From the NCBI GenBank assembly GCA_016720065.1, contig JADJXY010000001.1:1-64000 (forward strand): DNA of 64,000 nucleotides. Reading direction: 5' to 3'. The stretch comes from Betaproteobacteria bacterium (GTDB lineage: Bacteria; Pseudomonadota; Gammaproteobacteria; Burkholderiales; Rhodocyclaceae). Positions 10,824 to 18,879 of the stretch are shown in pieces (position 1 is the first letter of the stretch; the number at the start of each line of letters is the position of its first letter). A program made the translations under genes and the position numbers. The notes below the pieces were generated by a model. It did no database searches. It was not told where the DNA came from and saw nothing but the letters and a program-made list of their open reading frames with translations.

Positions 10824-11703
10824 TTATTTGTCCAGCGCCACCATGCGGACGATGCTGTCAAACTCGTTCAGCACGTCGGGGTGATTCCGCGTCAGGTGGC
10901 GCAGAATGGCTTCGTTCGCCATCAACTTGGCAAGATAGCCCTTGGCCAGCACCAGGTTGAGGATGTCCTGACCGTAGGTTTGCTCGGCGAGCTTGAACTG
11001 CTCTTGGAGGTTGCCCATCTCCCTCTCCATCTTGGCCATCTGGTCGGCGCTGACACCGGTCATCTTCTTGGGCTTGGTCTCGCCGACGAGCAGATTGCTG
11101 GGTGTCGCCGCAACCAAGGCTTGGGCATAGGCGACCGTGATGTTGTTGGCACTGACCATCAGTTCGACGCACTCAACCTGACGCGTTGGCTTGAGCTTGC
11201 GCAGGACCGCACCAAGGTTTGCCGAAAACGTCTGGTCGCGCAGCAATTCGGCGGCCTCCGGGCAGATGCCTTCCAGCAGGTTTAGCTTCTTGATGATGTG
11301 GCTGATGTCCACGTCAAGGGCCTTCGCCAGCTTTTCCGGGGGTGACACCCCGTTCGACAGCGCGGCGGATCATCAAGTGTTCCTGGATGCTGGAGAGGCG
11401 ATTGATCCGGTTGTTGTAGGTGTAGCTTTCGTCATCCGTGGCCACCAGGCAGGGAGCCTTGTCGAAGCCCAGTTGTTTCAGCGCGACCAGTCGTGTGTGC
11501 CCGTCCAGCAAGATGTGCTGCCCCTCGCGGTTGGGCTTTCCCACCGACAGGGGTTCGATCAGCCCGACCGCCTCGATAGATGCGGTGATCTGCTTGAATT
11601 TCCGTGAGGCAAGCAAGCCTTCTGGCGTCTTGCGCGAAGGCAGGACGGACGAGAGGGACAAAATCAATGGTTCCGGCACGAAGCCCAGGGGCGGTTTGCT
11701 CAT
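10824..11703 (-). pseudogene. RepB/ParB-like partition protein, one frameshift
   Basis: The ORF from 11703 has a ParB N-terminal nuclease-like domain: RKFKQITASIEAVGLIEPL, then HILLDGHTRLVALKQLG (the G-H-x-R box) and a helix NNRINRLSSIQEHLMI. A shift near 11340 moves to the second frame, SPEKLAKALDVDISHIIKKL, an HTH continuing to the RepB-type C-terminal helical domain ending VRMVALDK at 10824. The start overlaps the stop of the upstream parB gene (ATGA). It belongs to a recombinase-ParB-RepB triplet, so a role in maintenance or in recombination of an integrative element is more likely than plasmid partition. This is inference. Confidence 0.78.
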
Positions 11704-12610
11704 GCGCCGCTCCCTCGAGCCCAGACCCGCTCCGCCAGATACTGTGGCAGTGTGTCCAGCCCCTCCGCGCGTAGCAGGGTGGTGAAATTCTCGTCGGCCA
11801 GCAGTTGGCGCAGGGCCCCGACAATGAACAGCAAGTTGCGTTGAGCTGTCTCTGCTTTCCTGACCAGCAGCTTCTGTCGCTCGACTTCCCGCTGGTAGTT
11901 CCTCACCAGGCTGGACGTGGTGACATCCTCATTGGTCTTGCGGGAGGTCATCCTGCCGCCGATGGATTTGCCTTGGGTGCGGCGACGTTCGATCACACGA
12001 CGGGCTTGGATCAACTGGCTGCCACGCAGCTTTCCGGTTTCGTAGGCATCTTGCAATGCGGCTTGAATGGCTTTCTCGTCGCTGCCCGCGCCAGCGATGG
12101 TGATCGCCGCGTTGAGAGGGATGCGCCCGCTGCCGACGGCCATCAGCAGTCGCTGTTCACCGTTCTGCAGCAACTGCAGGATGCCCTGCACGTACTCCGG
12201 ACTCAGGCCTGTCTTTTGGGCAATGGACTTCTTGTCGTAGCCCTGATCCCGCAGCTGCTCGATGCCGGACAGCAATTCCAACGGGCTGAATTTTCGTCGG
12301 GCGATGTTCTCGGTGAGGCTCATGATGAAGGCCGATTCGTCATCGACGTTAATCACCATTGCCGGGATCTCTTGATGCCCGAGCGTCTTGAAGGCTTTGA
12401 ACCGCCCCTCGCCGCAGATGAGGAGATAGTGCTCGCCATTGCTCCCTGGACGCGGCGTCACGATGATTGGCTTTTTCAGGCCAATGTTCTGGATGTTGCC
12501 GACGATCTGCTCGAAGACCCGGCTGTTGCGCTCTCGGGGTTGAGAACCTCAATCCGGTTGAGCGGAATCATCCGCAACTCCGAATGCCGATGCTCTTTGT
12601 CTTGACTCAT
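11700..12610 (-). pseudogene. ParB/RepB/Spo0J family protein, one frameshift near its N-terminus
   Basis: ATG at 12610 overlaps the recombinase stop (ATGA) and gives MSQDKEHRHSELRMIPLNRI. A base appears lost near 12537; restoring it yields NPRERNSRVFEQIVGNIQNI and then a continuous frame with the ParB box LICGEGRFKAFKTLG, the SLTENIARRKFSPLELL helix and an HTH (KKSIAQKTGLSPEYVQGILQLL). The C-terminal part is a long helical region up to VWARGSGA. The ParB DNA-binding core is nearly complete, so a single correction restores a protein of about 303 residues. It forms the middle of the recombinase-ParB-RepB operon. Confidence 0.82.
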
Positions 12611-14172
12611 GCGGCCCTCCGTATGCGGATGCGCCGCGCCATGCCGTAGAGGTAGTCCAGACTGTCGAAGCGATAGCACTCAAACTCGATGCCGTTGTGG
12701 TCGGCCAAATGGATACGTGCCTGACCGAAGTCCAGTCGCGGCAGCAGGTAGTAGTCCAGGGCAGCCTGGTTGCTGTCGTCCAGCCGCACGGCCACCGTGA
12801 TGTCGGGCGCGAGGCTGGTGTCGAAGCGCACCTTCCAGCGCCGTCGCCCGTTGTCGAGCAATTGGCACCGCGCCAGCACCAGTGAAACGGTGAACTCGCG
12901 ATTCACGGTGAGAAGGTCGGTGGCCGGGTCGCGTTCGACGTTGCCGCCGACGTCGGCAATCATGCGTTCAGTCTGGCTGACGATCTCTGGATGTAGTCTG
13001 CGCAGAAACTGATTCACCTCCAGATACTGGTAGTCGCGATCCGGAGTGAAGCCCACCGCCTGGTAGGCGCGAACCAAACTGCCGAATCGATGTGCATAGG
13101 CCGCCGCAGACGGCATGCCATCAGCCTCATCGATGATCAGGCCGGAGAGGTAACCGTGGCGCTGGTACAGATTGCGCAGCTTCTCGATCAACTCCTCGTC
13201 GCTGTACCGATGCGCCCTTGCGCGCATGATCCCCTGCGCCGTGTAGAAAAGCTCCGGTGGCACGATGCCCTCGAACGCACCTTCTTTTTTGATCCACATG
13301 TCGGGGCTGTTAACCACCCGGAGCTTCTTGAGTTTGAAAGACCGACGGTTGTAGATGTTGTTGCCGATGTATTTTTCGTTGGACAGCACCTCGCGGACGG
13401 TCGCTCGTGTCCAATCCCGCCCAAGGTCAGTACGCGTTCCTTGTGCGTTCAGCCGTTCGGCAATGTCCAGCTCCGTCAGGTTGTCGGTGACAAACCAGCG
13501 GTAGATCTGGTTGACCACAGCAACCTCATCATCCGGTCCCGGCTGCAGAATGACGCGGTCGGTTTGCAGGCTCTTGTGCTCGCCGCGAGCCAATTCACTT
13601 TTGAGCGTGCCGGACTGATCGATCAGCACGCGCCGCAAACCATAGCCAGCGGGGCCACCCTGGCGGAAACCCAACTCAATCAGGCGGCACTGCCCGGCGA
13701 ATACCTTGGCCGACAACTCGCGGCTGTATTCGCCAGCCATCGCACGCTTGACGCCCTTGACGATGGTCGACACAGGCGAACCGTCGTTTTCGAACTGCTC
13801 TGCGCAGTACGCGACCTGGATGCCCGCGCGACGGCAGATGTATTCGTAATAGGCGCTCTCATCGGCGTCCTGGAATCGGCCCCAGCGGCTGACGTCATAG
13901 ACCAGAATGATCTGGAAGTCCGCGCTGCCTGTCTCGACGTCCTTGATCAACTGCTGCAGCGCCCGCCGCCCATCGATGCGCAAGCCGCTCTTGCCCTCGT
14001 CGGCATAGGTGCGAACGATTTCGATGTTGCGCCGAGCCGCGTACTCGCGGATCTTGTCGGCTTGGTTTTCCGTCGAATACTGCTGGTGCTCGGTCGACAT
14101 CCGCACGTACTCGGCGGCCCGAAATGTCGGTGGCTGATCCGCCCCCGGAATGGAGAACTCTTCTGCCTGCAT
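12607..14172 (-). CDS. Large serine recombinase
   Basis: The frame is open from 14433, but ATG at 14172 (MQAEEFSIPGADQPPTF) fits the family best and gives 521 residues. The resolvase catalytic domain includes AAEYVRMSTEHQQYSTENQ with the nucleophile serine in the S-T-E-x-Q motif, YADEGKSGLRIDGRRALQQL, and ILVYDVSRWGRFQD with the D-x-S-R-x-x-R box. A Recombinase domain (GYGLRRVL...LNAQGTRTD, EVLSNEKYIGN) and a distal region follow. Large serine recombinases carry out integration and excision by double-strand cleavage. No frameshift is seen, unlike most neighbours. It is coupled by ATGA to two ParB-like genes downstream, an arrangement that suggests a dedicated integration or maintenance module. 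Confidence 0.92.
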   Translation of the reverse strand: MQAEEFSIPGADQPPTFRAAEYVRMSTEHQQYSTENQADKIREYAARRNIEIVRTYADEGKSGLRIDGRRALQQLIKDVETGSADFQIILVYDVSRWGRFQDADESAYYEYICRRAGIQVAYCAEQFENDGSPVSTIVKGVKRAMAGEYSRELSAKVFAGQCRLIELGFRQGGPAGYGLRRVLIDQSGTLKSELARGEHKSLQTDRVILQPGPDDEVAVVNQIYRWFVTDNLTELDIAERLNAQGTRTDLGRDWTRATVREVLSNEKYIGNNIYNRRSFKLKKLRVVNSPDMWIKKEGAFEGIVPPELFYTAQGIMRARAHRYSDEELIEKLRNLYQRHGYLSGLIIDEADGMPSAAAYAHRFGSLVRAYQAVGFTPDRDYQYLEVNQFLRRLHPEIVSQTERMIADVGGNVERDPATDLLTVNREFTVSLVLARCQLLDNGRRRWKVRFDTSLAPDITVAVRLDDSNQAALDYYLLPRLDFGQARIHLADHNGIEFECYRFDSLDYLYGMARRIRIRRAA

Positions 14173-14320
14173 AGACCCGATCACTTTATGTTGTGTGAAC
14201 TTGCTCTCGGGCCTGCCTTTCACCTCATTGGCATACACGTGGCCTGCAATGCGCGGCCGGAATGCACATGGTTGAAATTGTTGCCATCCAGGATGATCGA
14301 GAGCCCATTTGGGCTTGAAG

Positions 14321-14788
14321 TTAACGCTGGATTCCCTGGGTGTCGATCGAGTCATCTCTTGACGCATCCATCTTGCATTCGCAGGTTTCGCACAGCAGTG
14401 TAATTTCAACCACCCATGAGCCCGGTGTTCCATTGGGAAACTCCGGACGTCTTGTGATCCGGTAGATGCCGGAAGGCAGAGCTGACACGTCCATCTTTAC
14501 CGGATCGATGACTGGCTGCCGATGAGTGGCGGTAGGTTGCTCCCCTTGATCGCCGTTGACCTGTTGTGCATCTCGGTGATTGCGCCAATAGTCGTGATTG
14601 CGCTGTGACCACGCGCGCTGGGCCGCCTGCTGGTTGATGCGGTAGTCAGGATCGGATTGGAGTTTTGCCCGCTGCCAGTCGCGCTTGCGAGCCCGCTGGC
14701 ATTCAGGGGCGGAGCAGAACGCTTGGTCGGGAACCTGTGGGCGGGGTTCGAAGGGGTGGCCGCAGTGCGCGCAAAGTCGATTAGTCAT
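14321..14788 (-). CDS. Zinc-ribbon protein of unknown function upstream of the recombinase
   Basis: Start chosen at ATG 14788, eight bases after GGAG; an upstream ATG at 14800 is also possible. The N-terminus has a C-x2-C...C-x4-C ribbon (CAHCGHPFE and FCSAPECQRARKRDWQR), then a basic region with SDPDYRINQQAAQRAW, and a C-terminal part with SWVVEITLLCETCECK, a second cysteine cluster. The protein has 155 residues. The ribbon and the basic helix suggest nucleic-acid binding. It lies just upstream of the recombinase on the same strand. A decayed second copy of its middle part lies at 18682-18755. No function is recognised. Confidence 0.65.
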   Translation of the reverse strand: MTNRLCAHCGHPFEPRPQVPDQAFCSAPECQRARKRDWQRAKLQSDPDYRINQQAAQRAWSQRNHDYWRNHRDAQQVNGDQGEQPTATHRQPVIDPVKMDVSALPSGIYRITRRPEFPNGTPGSWVVEITLLCETCECKMDASRDDSIDTQGIQR

Positions 14789-14870
14789 CGTGGTCTCCAT
14801 GCAAAGTCCGTATGGAGACCGCCACTGACCGTGGCGAAGGGCGCGAAGCGGCTGCCCTATGAAGGGATAT

Positions 14871-15247
14871 TCAACGAGCGACGGTGTTCAACGCGGGTGC
14901 CAATGCCACGCTCAAGCGGCCAACGATGGCGGGCAAGGGTTCTGGCGGAAGTTCGTTCTTCTTGAGAAATGCCAGCCACAGCGCCTGGCGCGAAGCGTCG
15001 TGCGCAAACTCGTCCGTCAGGCCGACTGGCAGCGCGTCAGGAACCGCCATGCCCCGTCTTTCGAACGTGGCCTTGATCGCTTGGGCCAGCAGAGCAGTGT
15101 CCAGAGTTTCTCGTTCCAACAGCACCGACAGATCGAAGTAGTCCTTCAGGCGGCTGTTGGTCATGCCCAGCAATGCGATGGCGTGGAGCTTTTCCGCGAT
15201 GACGGTGTACGTTGGGTAGGCCCGCAGCCGTGGCGCGGGCATTTCCT
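14871..15247 (-). pseudogene. AbiEii toxin, C-terminal fragment
   Basis: The translated segment begins at the edge of the 41-bp repeat with PAPRLRAYPTYTVIAEKLHA, the typical mid-protein segment of AbiEii nucleotidyltransferase toxins (A-Y-P...V-I-A-E-K), followed by NSRLKDYFDLSVLL and a helical C-terminus ending LNTVAR. The catalytic GG-T/S-x-L and D-x-D part is absent. A matching N-terminal piece lies at 21130-21185 beside an AbiEi fragment, so the two may be the halves of one interrupted toxin gene. Confidence 0.75.
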
Positions 15248-15288
15248 CCACCAAAATTTAACGCCCAACCCCTCTCGGTTGGGCGTTT
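15248..15288 (+). repeat. 41-bp direct repeat, copy 1 (putative att site with terminator)
   Basis: Identical to 21885-21925. It starts CCACCAAAATTTAA, continues into a strong hairpin (CGCCCAACC / GGTTGGGCG with a CTC-rich loop, 15262-15285) and ends in T residues. The preceding CT makes CTCCACCA, the 3' end expected of a mature tmRNA or some tRNAs, followed by the terminator of that gene. This is the form of an attachment site for an element integrating at the end of an RNA gene. It cuts the AbiEii toxin fragment exactly. Confidence 0.85.
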
Positions 15289-15554
15289 TCGTATCCGGGT
15301 TCCGCAGACGGTGCGGGGTTCCGGGCCGTTCTGCGAGTGCCGCCGGTCCGTTGCCCGAGCGCCATAACTCACCCGGTTCGCCCCTGTTCCGCCCTCTCTT
15401 CTCTCGAAACCTGCGCCAACCTCGAAGCCGTGGCACACGTAGTCAGTGTTGTTCATCAAACACTTGTGCGCGTGCCATCGGGAGCGGTTTGCTTGCCTGT
15501 TTGCACCAGCAGAGTCGTGCATCAACCTGCAAGGTGGCGAGGCCAGCCTCAGAG
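15289..15554. other. Gap after repeat copy 1
   Basis: No coding region, RNA gene or repeat is recognised in these 266 bases. Short open frames lack start signals and family features. Confidence 0.4.
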
Positions 15555-15785
15555 TCATCCCTTGGGCGGGTACGGGTCGTTGCCGTAGCTGTTGCGCTCA
15601 CGGATCTGCCCGTCTCGTCTTTGGATGAACAACTCACTCTGTTGGTTGATGGCGATGCCCCGCGCGCGGTCAATCGCCTCTTGCTGCGTGTCATGGATGG
15701 ATGTGATGCGGTCGTTGCCTTCTCCGCGCACGCCCCACTGATCGCCGCCATTGACGGGTACAACCCATTGGTTCTTTCCGGTCAT
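15555..15785 (-). CDS. DUF2188 domain protein
   Basis: The protein has 76 residues. It opens MTGKNQWVVPVNGGDQWGVR, continues GEGNDRITSIHDTQQEAIDR and ends NSYGNDPYPPKG. This is the DUF2188 layout: two strands, a central helix with D-x-Q-x-E-A, and the C-terminal N-S-Y-G-x-D-P box. Most members are small proteins of unknown function common on mobile elements. The start has GGAG about 9 bases upstream. It stands alone, 300 bp downstream of repeat copy 1. Confidence 0.85.
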   Translation of the reverse strand: MTGKNQWVVPVNGGDQWGVRGEGNDRITSIHDTQQEAIDRARGIAINQQSELFIQRRDGQIRERNSYGNDPYPPKG

Positions 15786-15913
15786 TTCAAATACTCCAAG
15801 AGATGAAAAAAGTGCGGGCTCTGGAAGTCAGCGCGAGCCTGGGCGCATCGGGTACTGGGCCTATGTCATGAAGATTTCTTTTCTTGACGTCTGGTTTCAT
15901 GAGATCGTTGGGA

Positions 15914-16277
15914 TCACGCCAACGCGCCCGCTGCGCATGGCATCGAGTACCACCCTGCACGTTGCTGCGTGATCACGAGCGCACCGTAGGCCGCGTGCTG
16001 TGCCGCAGGCTCTGGTTTGCCCTTGTCCTTCGCCTTGATCTTGAACATGTCGCTCGGCTTGGCGCTGTCCAGGTCCGCGCGCCGCATGATCCGTTCCGCC
16101 GTTGTGGCTTCGCCCTTGACCGACCACAACGCCTCGAACACCTTGGACTGACCGTCGGTGTACCGGATCGGTGTGCCACTGATATCCGGCAGCGTCGCCC
16201 ACTCATGCGGGTTTCGAGCCGGAATTTGCCGGGTTTGTGGCGACCCGCAAACGATACGGCTCGGCAGTCGTTGATGC
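15914..16277 (-). CDS. Small hypothetical protein, start unclear
   Basis: The frame is open from a TAG just above 16277 to 15914 and reads well: NPHEWATLPDISGTPIRYTD, then ALWSVKGEATTAERIMRRAD and AAYGALVITQQRAGWYSMPC. The only ATG is at 16141, inside the conserved-looking part, and no ATG, GTG or TTG lies upstream in frame. The true start may therefore be lost or a frameshift may be present near 16200. The GEATTAERIMRRA segment resembles a helix-turn-helix. It lies directly downstream of the large GTPase gene on the same strand (8 bp gap to its stop) and could be co-transcribed. No function is recognised. Confidence 0.5.
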
Positions 16278-16284
16278 GCGGGCG

Positions 16285-18549
16285 TTAGCTAAGGGTCGCC
16301 CCCATCTCTTGGCAAACACCTTCGACGACAGCAGCAACTTCGTGCAGAAAGGAGTTCCGATCTGGCGAGGGCGTCACGTCCGGAATGGGGGCGGCACGGT
16401 CATAGATCCGCTCGCCGATGATTGAGGCACGCGCATAGCTAGAGCCCCGGCCTGACTGGTTAAATGCCGATTGCCACTCCGGCATGCGCTCTGCGCGCAC
16501 CCGGCGGGTTGCAAGATCGAGAATCTTGGCCGAAAGCGTATTGGCAACCCCGTCAAAAACCTGCTGTTTGTGGGTATCGTCCGTAGGTTCGATGGGGTCC
16601 CAGCGCAGTGGGTTTTGCAACAGGATGTACAGGCGATCCTGGATCTGTTTACGAAGGTCCGCTACCGGCTTGAGGTTGTCGTACTCGTCGCTGAGTCCTG
16701 GCGTGCTGAGGCGGCGGCTCAACGCCCAAATGCGCTTCCAATGTTCCTTCCCGACACCTGGCTTGCACGTGAGGCCTAGCCGTGGCCACCACGCATCGTG
16801 GAAGCTTTCGGCCGCGTTCTTAACGGCCAGAACGAGATTCATCCGGTCATACACCGGCTTCGCGAGGACTGGCGCTGGCGTCTCCACGATGGTGTCGATG
16901 GCGGCCAGCAGCGCCTGCAACTGGCCGATGGTCCGCTTCTGAGCCTTCTTCGTGGCATCCAGATCCTCATCGATCCCGCCGACGAAAAAGCACGCCTCGT
17001 TCAAACGCCAGCGAAGGGCGCGCTCCGCGAACGGACCGAGTTCCTCGCCGATCGAAGCCAAGACGTTCTCGGCGGAATCCAGGACGTGCCGCTCCTTGGC
17101 GTCTGCGTTGGGCAGGTTGTCGCCCTTGACTTCGTCGAAGTGGGTGAACACGAGTAGCAGTTTGCTGGCGCTGCCAGAGGTGATCATCTCCTTCATGGCA
17201 GCTACCGGTGCGGCCTGCATCGGCTGAACAGCGTTGTCGACGAGCACGATGGCGTCAGTCGACTCGATGCGCCGGGTCAGCGAGGTCGAGATGGCCGCGA
17301 CCGATTTGGGCGTATGGCCAAGTCCCTCACCATCGAGAAGCACAAGTTTTGGCTGCTGCCCGCCGCTCCATGCGGGCAGGAACGCGCCTGACACGCGGAC
17401 GCCATTCACCAGCGGCGTCAGCAGACGTCCGAAGCGAGGGGAGTGGTTGCTGGAGAAGCGCGTGACCGTCTTGACGAACGTCGCGCGGTCATCCGTCTCC
17501 CATGACCACGACTGCGGCCAGCCCTGCTTGTTGCGGCGCACCGTACCATCGGCCAGCAGCGAGAAGCGAAGTTCGATTTCGTCCATGAGTTCGTCGCTGA
17601 CACGGTGGAACTCGTCATCTTCCCGAAGCCGGCGGTCAAGTTCCTCCTCGAATAACTCGTCGACGACTCGCTGATCCCTCTCGTCGATGGCACCAAGTTC
17701 GGTCTTGAGTTGGTCGCCGTGACGGGCCGCGATGGTGTGCAGCGCGGACAGCGTCTCGGACAACAACGCATTGGAGGATTCGAGATCAATCGCGTCGTCA
17801 GCGGCAGCCTCCTCAGTCGGCTCAGCGGCGGCGTCCTCGTCATCGTCGTCGTCGGTGTGCGCGGCCAGAGGTCCATTGCCAAGCACGTAGTTGAAGCGGA
17901 ACCGTTGGTTCACGTGCATCAACAACTTGCGCAGCACTTCGCCGTCACCGTCTCCCCGGTATGCGGACAAAACGGCCTCCGAGATGCACTCATTCAGATG
18001 CTCGCGGACTTCGTCGATGGGAAAGAAGGTGACCACCGCCTTGTACGGGCCGTGCGCAAGTACGACCTCGGTCTCATGCACGGTGGTTTTCGCCGTCGAG
18101 GTCGACGGAAAGCGCTCGGTCTCGGGGTCCGTGCCGATCAGTTGCCGCAGCAGCGTCGTCTTGCCGGCGCCCGTCGTTCCGAGGAGCAATGCTCGCCGAT
18201 AGTCGGAGTCCTCCGATGTCGGCAGAGGAATGATCGACTCACGAATGGCGCCAAAGTCGCGCTCCTCCGGTTCCATGCCGTGATAAAAGATCTCTACGAC
18301 CCGGCGGTGGAACCGCTTTTCAGCCTCTGCCTTTGCCGGCAGGCTCCAATAGGATTCGTCGCCCAGGAGTTGATTAAGCTGTTCCTTCAGATCATTGGCT
18401 TCGGCATCATCGGAAGTTCCAAGTCCCTGCCGCACTCGGAGGCCATTTCTCCCGGTATTCGGGTCGACCCTTATCGGATGCCGAAAGATAACAGCCCACG
18501 CGCTGCGACCCTGCGACCGGCTCAGGGTGGCGACATATCGCTTCTCCAT
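16285..18549 (-). CDS. Large P-loop GTPase of unknown function (candidate defence protein)
   Basis: The 754-residue protein is intact, with GGAGGGAG before ATG 18549. Residues 1-70 (RSAWAVIFRHPIRVD, LRVRQGLGTSDDAEAN) resemble the Arm-type DNA-binding domain found at the start of tyrosine recombinases. The P-loop is GTTGAGKTT (124-132), followed by a possible switch I threonine in STAKTT (151-156), DGEG (406-409) as the D-x-x-G switch II, and THFDE (469-473) at the position of the N/T-K-x-D box. An acidic low-complexity loop (233-255) and charged helices (280-325) sit between switch I and switch II, an unusually long insert. No TM segment is seen. It faces away from the abiE operon. The fold call is from motifs; dynamin-like or other TRAFAC relatives cannot be separated by eye. 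Confidence 0.75.
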   Translation of the reverse strand: MEKRYVATLSRSQGRSAWAVIFRHPIRVDPNTGRNGLRVRQGLGTSDDAEANDLKEQLNQLLGDESYWSLPAKAEAEKRFHRRVVEIFYHGMEPEERDFGAIRESIIPLPTSEDSDYRRALLLGTTGAGKTTLLRQLIGTDPETERFPSTSTAKTTVHETEVVLAHGPYKAVVTFFPIDEVREHLNECISEAVLSAYRGDGDGEVLRKLLMHVNQRFRFNYVLGNGPLAAHTDDDDDEDAAAEPTEEAAADDAIDLESSNALLSETLSALHTIAARHGDQLKTELGAIDERDQRVVDELFEEELDRRLREDDEFHRVSDELMDEIELRFSLLADGTVRRNKQGWPQSWSWETDDRATFVKTVTRFSSNHSPRFGRLLTPLVNGVRVSGAFLPAWSGGQQPKLVLLDGEGLGHTPKSVAAISTSLTRRIESTDAIVLVDNAVQPMQAAPVAAMKEMITSGSASKLLLVFTHFDEVKGDNLPNADAKERHVLDSAENVLASIGEELGPFAERALRWRLNEACFFVGGIDEDLDATKKAQKRTIGQLQALLAAIDTIVETPAPVLAKPVYDRMNLVLAVKNAAESFHDAWWPRLGLTCKPGVGKEHWKRIWALSRRLSTPGLSDEYDNLKPVADLRKQIQDRLYILLQNPLRWDPIEPTDDTHKQQVFDGVANTLSAKILDLATRRVRAERMPEWQSAFNQSGRGSSYARASIIGERIYDRAAPIPDVTPSPDRNSFLHEVAAVVEGVCQEMGATLS

Positions 18550-18559
18550 GACTCCCTCC

Positions 18560-18641
18560 GTTGTTCAGTTGTTGTTCCGTTGCGCATCTTAGGCACGGCA
18601 AATCAAACTGTCAATCATTTTCTGAACAACGATGGAACAAC
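18560..18641. promoter_or_regulatory. Operator-like repeats flanking the GTPase promoter
   Basis: The 7-mer GTTGTTC (or its complement GAACAAC) occurs four times: 18560-18566 and 18571-18577 just downstream of the -10 box, and 18624-18630 and 18635-18641 just upstream of the -35 box. The two downstream copies are inverted relative to the upstream pair, and even their extensions match (GTTGTTCAG with CTGAACAAC, GTTGTTCC with GGAACAAC). Such paired sites on both sides of a promoter suit a dimeric repressor. The regulator is unknown; AbiEi encoded next door is one candidate. Confidence 0.7.
18586..18614 (-). promoter_or_regulatory. Sigma-70 promoter of the GTPase gene
   Basis: On the minus strand TTGACA (18609-18614) and TAAGAT (18586-18591) are separated by exactly 17 bases. 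The predicted transcript start near 18579 leaves a leader of about 30 bases with a strong ribosome site before ATG 18549. Confidence 0.8.
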
Positions 18642-18681
18642 GGTAATTGATCTGGCTGGCGGCGGCGGCCAGCTAGCCCCT

Positions 18682-18755
18682 CCAACTGATCTGGTAGTCG
18701 GGATCAGACCGGATTGACCCGCTGCCACTGGCGTTTGCGGGCGTGCTGAGGCAGA
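18682..18755 (-). pseudogene. Decayed copy of the zinc-ribbon gene
   Basis: On the minus strand this stretch reads QHARKRQWQRVNPV and, one frame over, SDPDYQISW, matching CQRARKRDWQRAKLQSDPDYRINQ of the gene at 14321-14788. The bases are also visibly similar to about 14640-14710. It is a short remnant with a frame change, showing that a related recombinase-type element once reached this point. Confidence 0.6.
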
Positions 18756-18824
18756 GCTGAGCTGTGGAAGTATATTAAAAGCGCAGATATTCGTATATTG
18801 AGCGAACAATGGCACTGCTACAGA

Positions 18825-18853
18825 TTGACTAAGTACACGGTGAGCGCCATAAT
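18825..18853 (+). promoter_or_regulatory. Likely promoter of the abiE operon
   Basis: TTGACT (18825-18830) and CATAAT (18848-18853) are separated by 17 bases, 27 bases upstream of ATG 18880. AbiEi proteins commonly repress their own promoter, but a clear inverted repeat for it was not identified here. Confidence 0.6.
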
Positions 18854-18879
18854 TCGCACGATATGAGAGTAAATGCGCC

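Noticed and set aside
10604..10960. 118-codon plus-strand frame near 10.6 kb
   Set aside because: It runs into the complement of the RepB-like gene and shows no start signal or family features.
14172..14433. Extended N-terminus of the serine recombinase from 14433
   Set aside because: The extra 87 residues overlap the zinc-ribbon gene and do not resemble the family; the start at 14172 fits the usual N-terminus.
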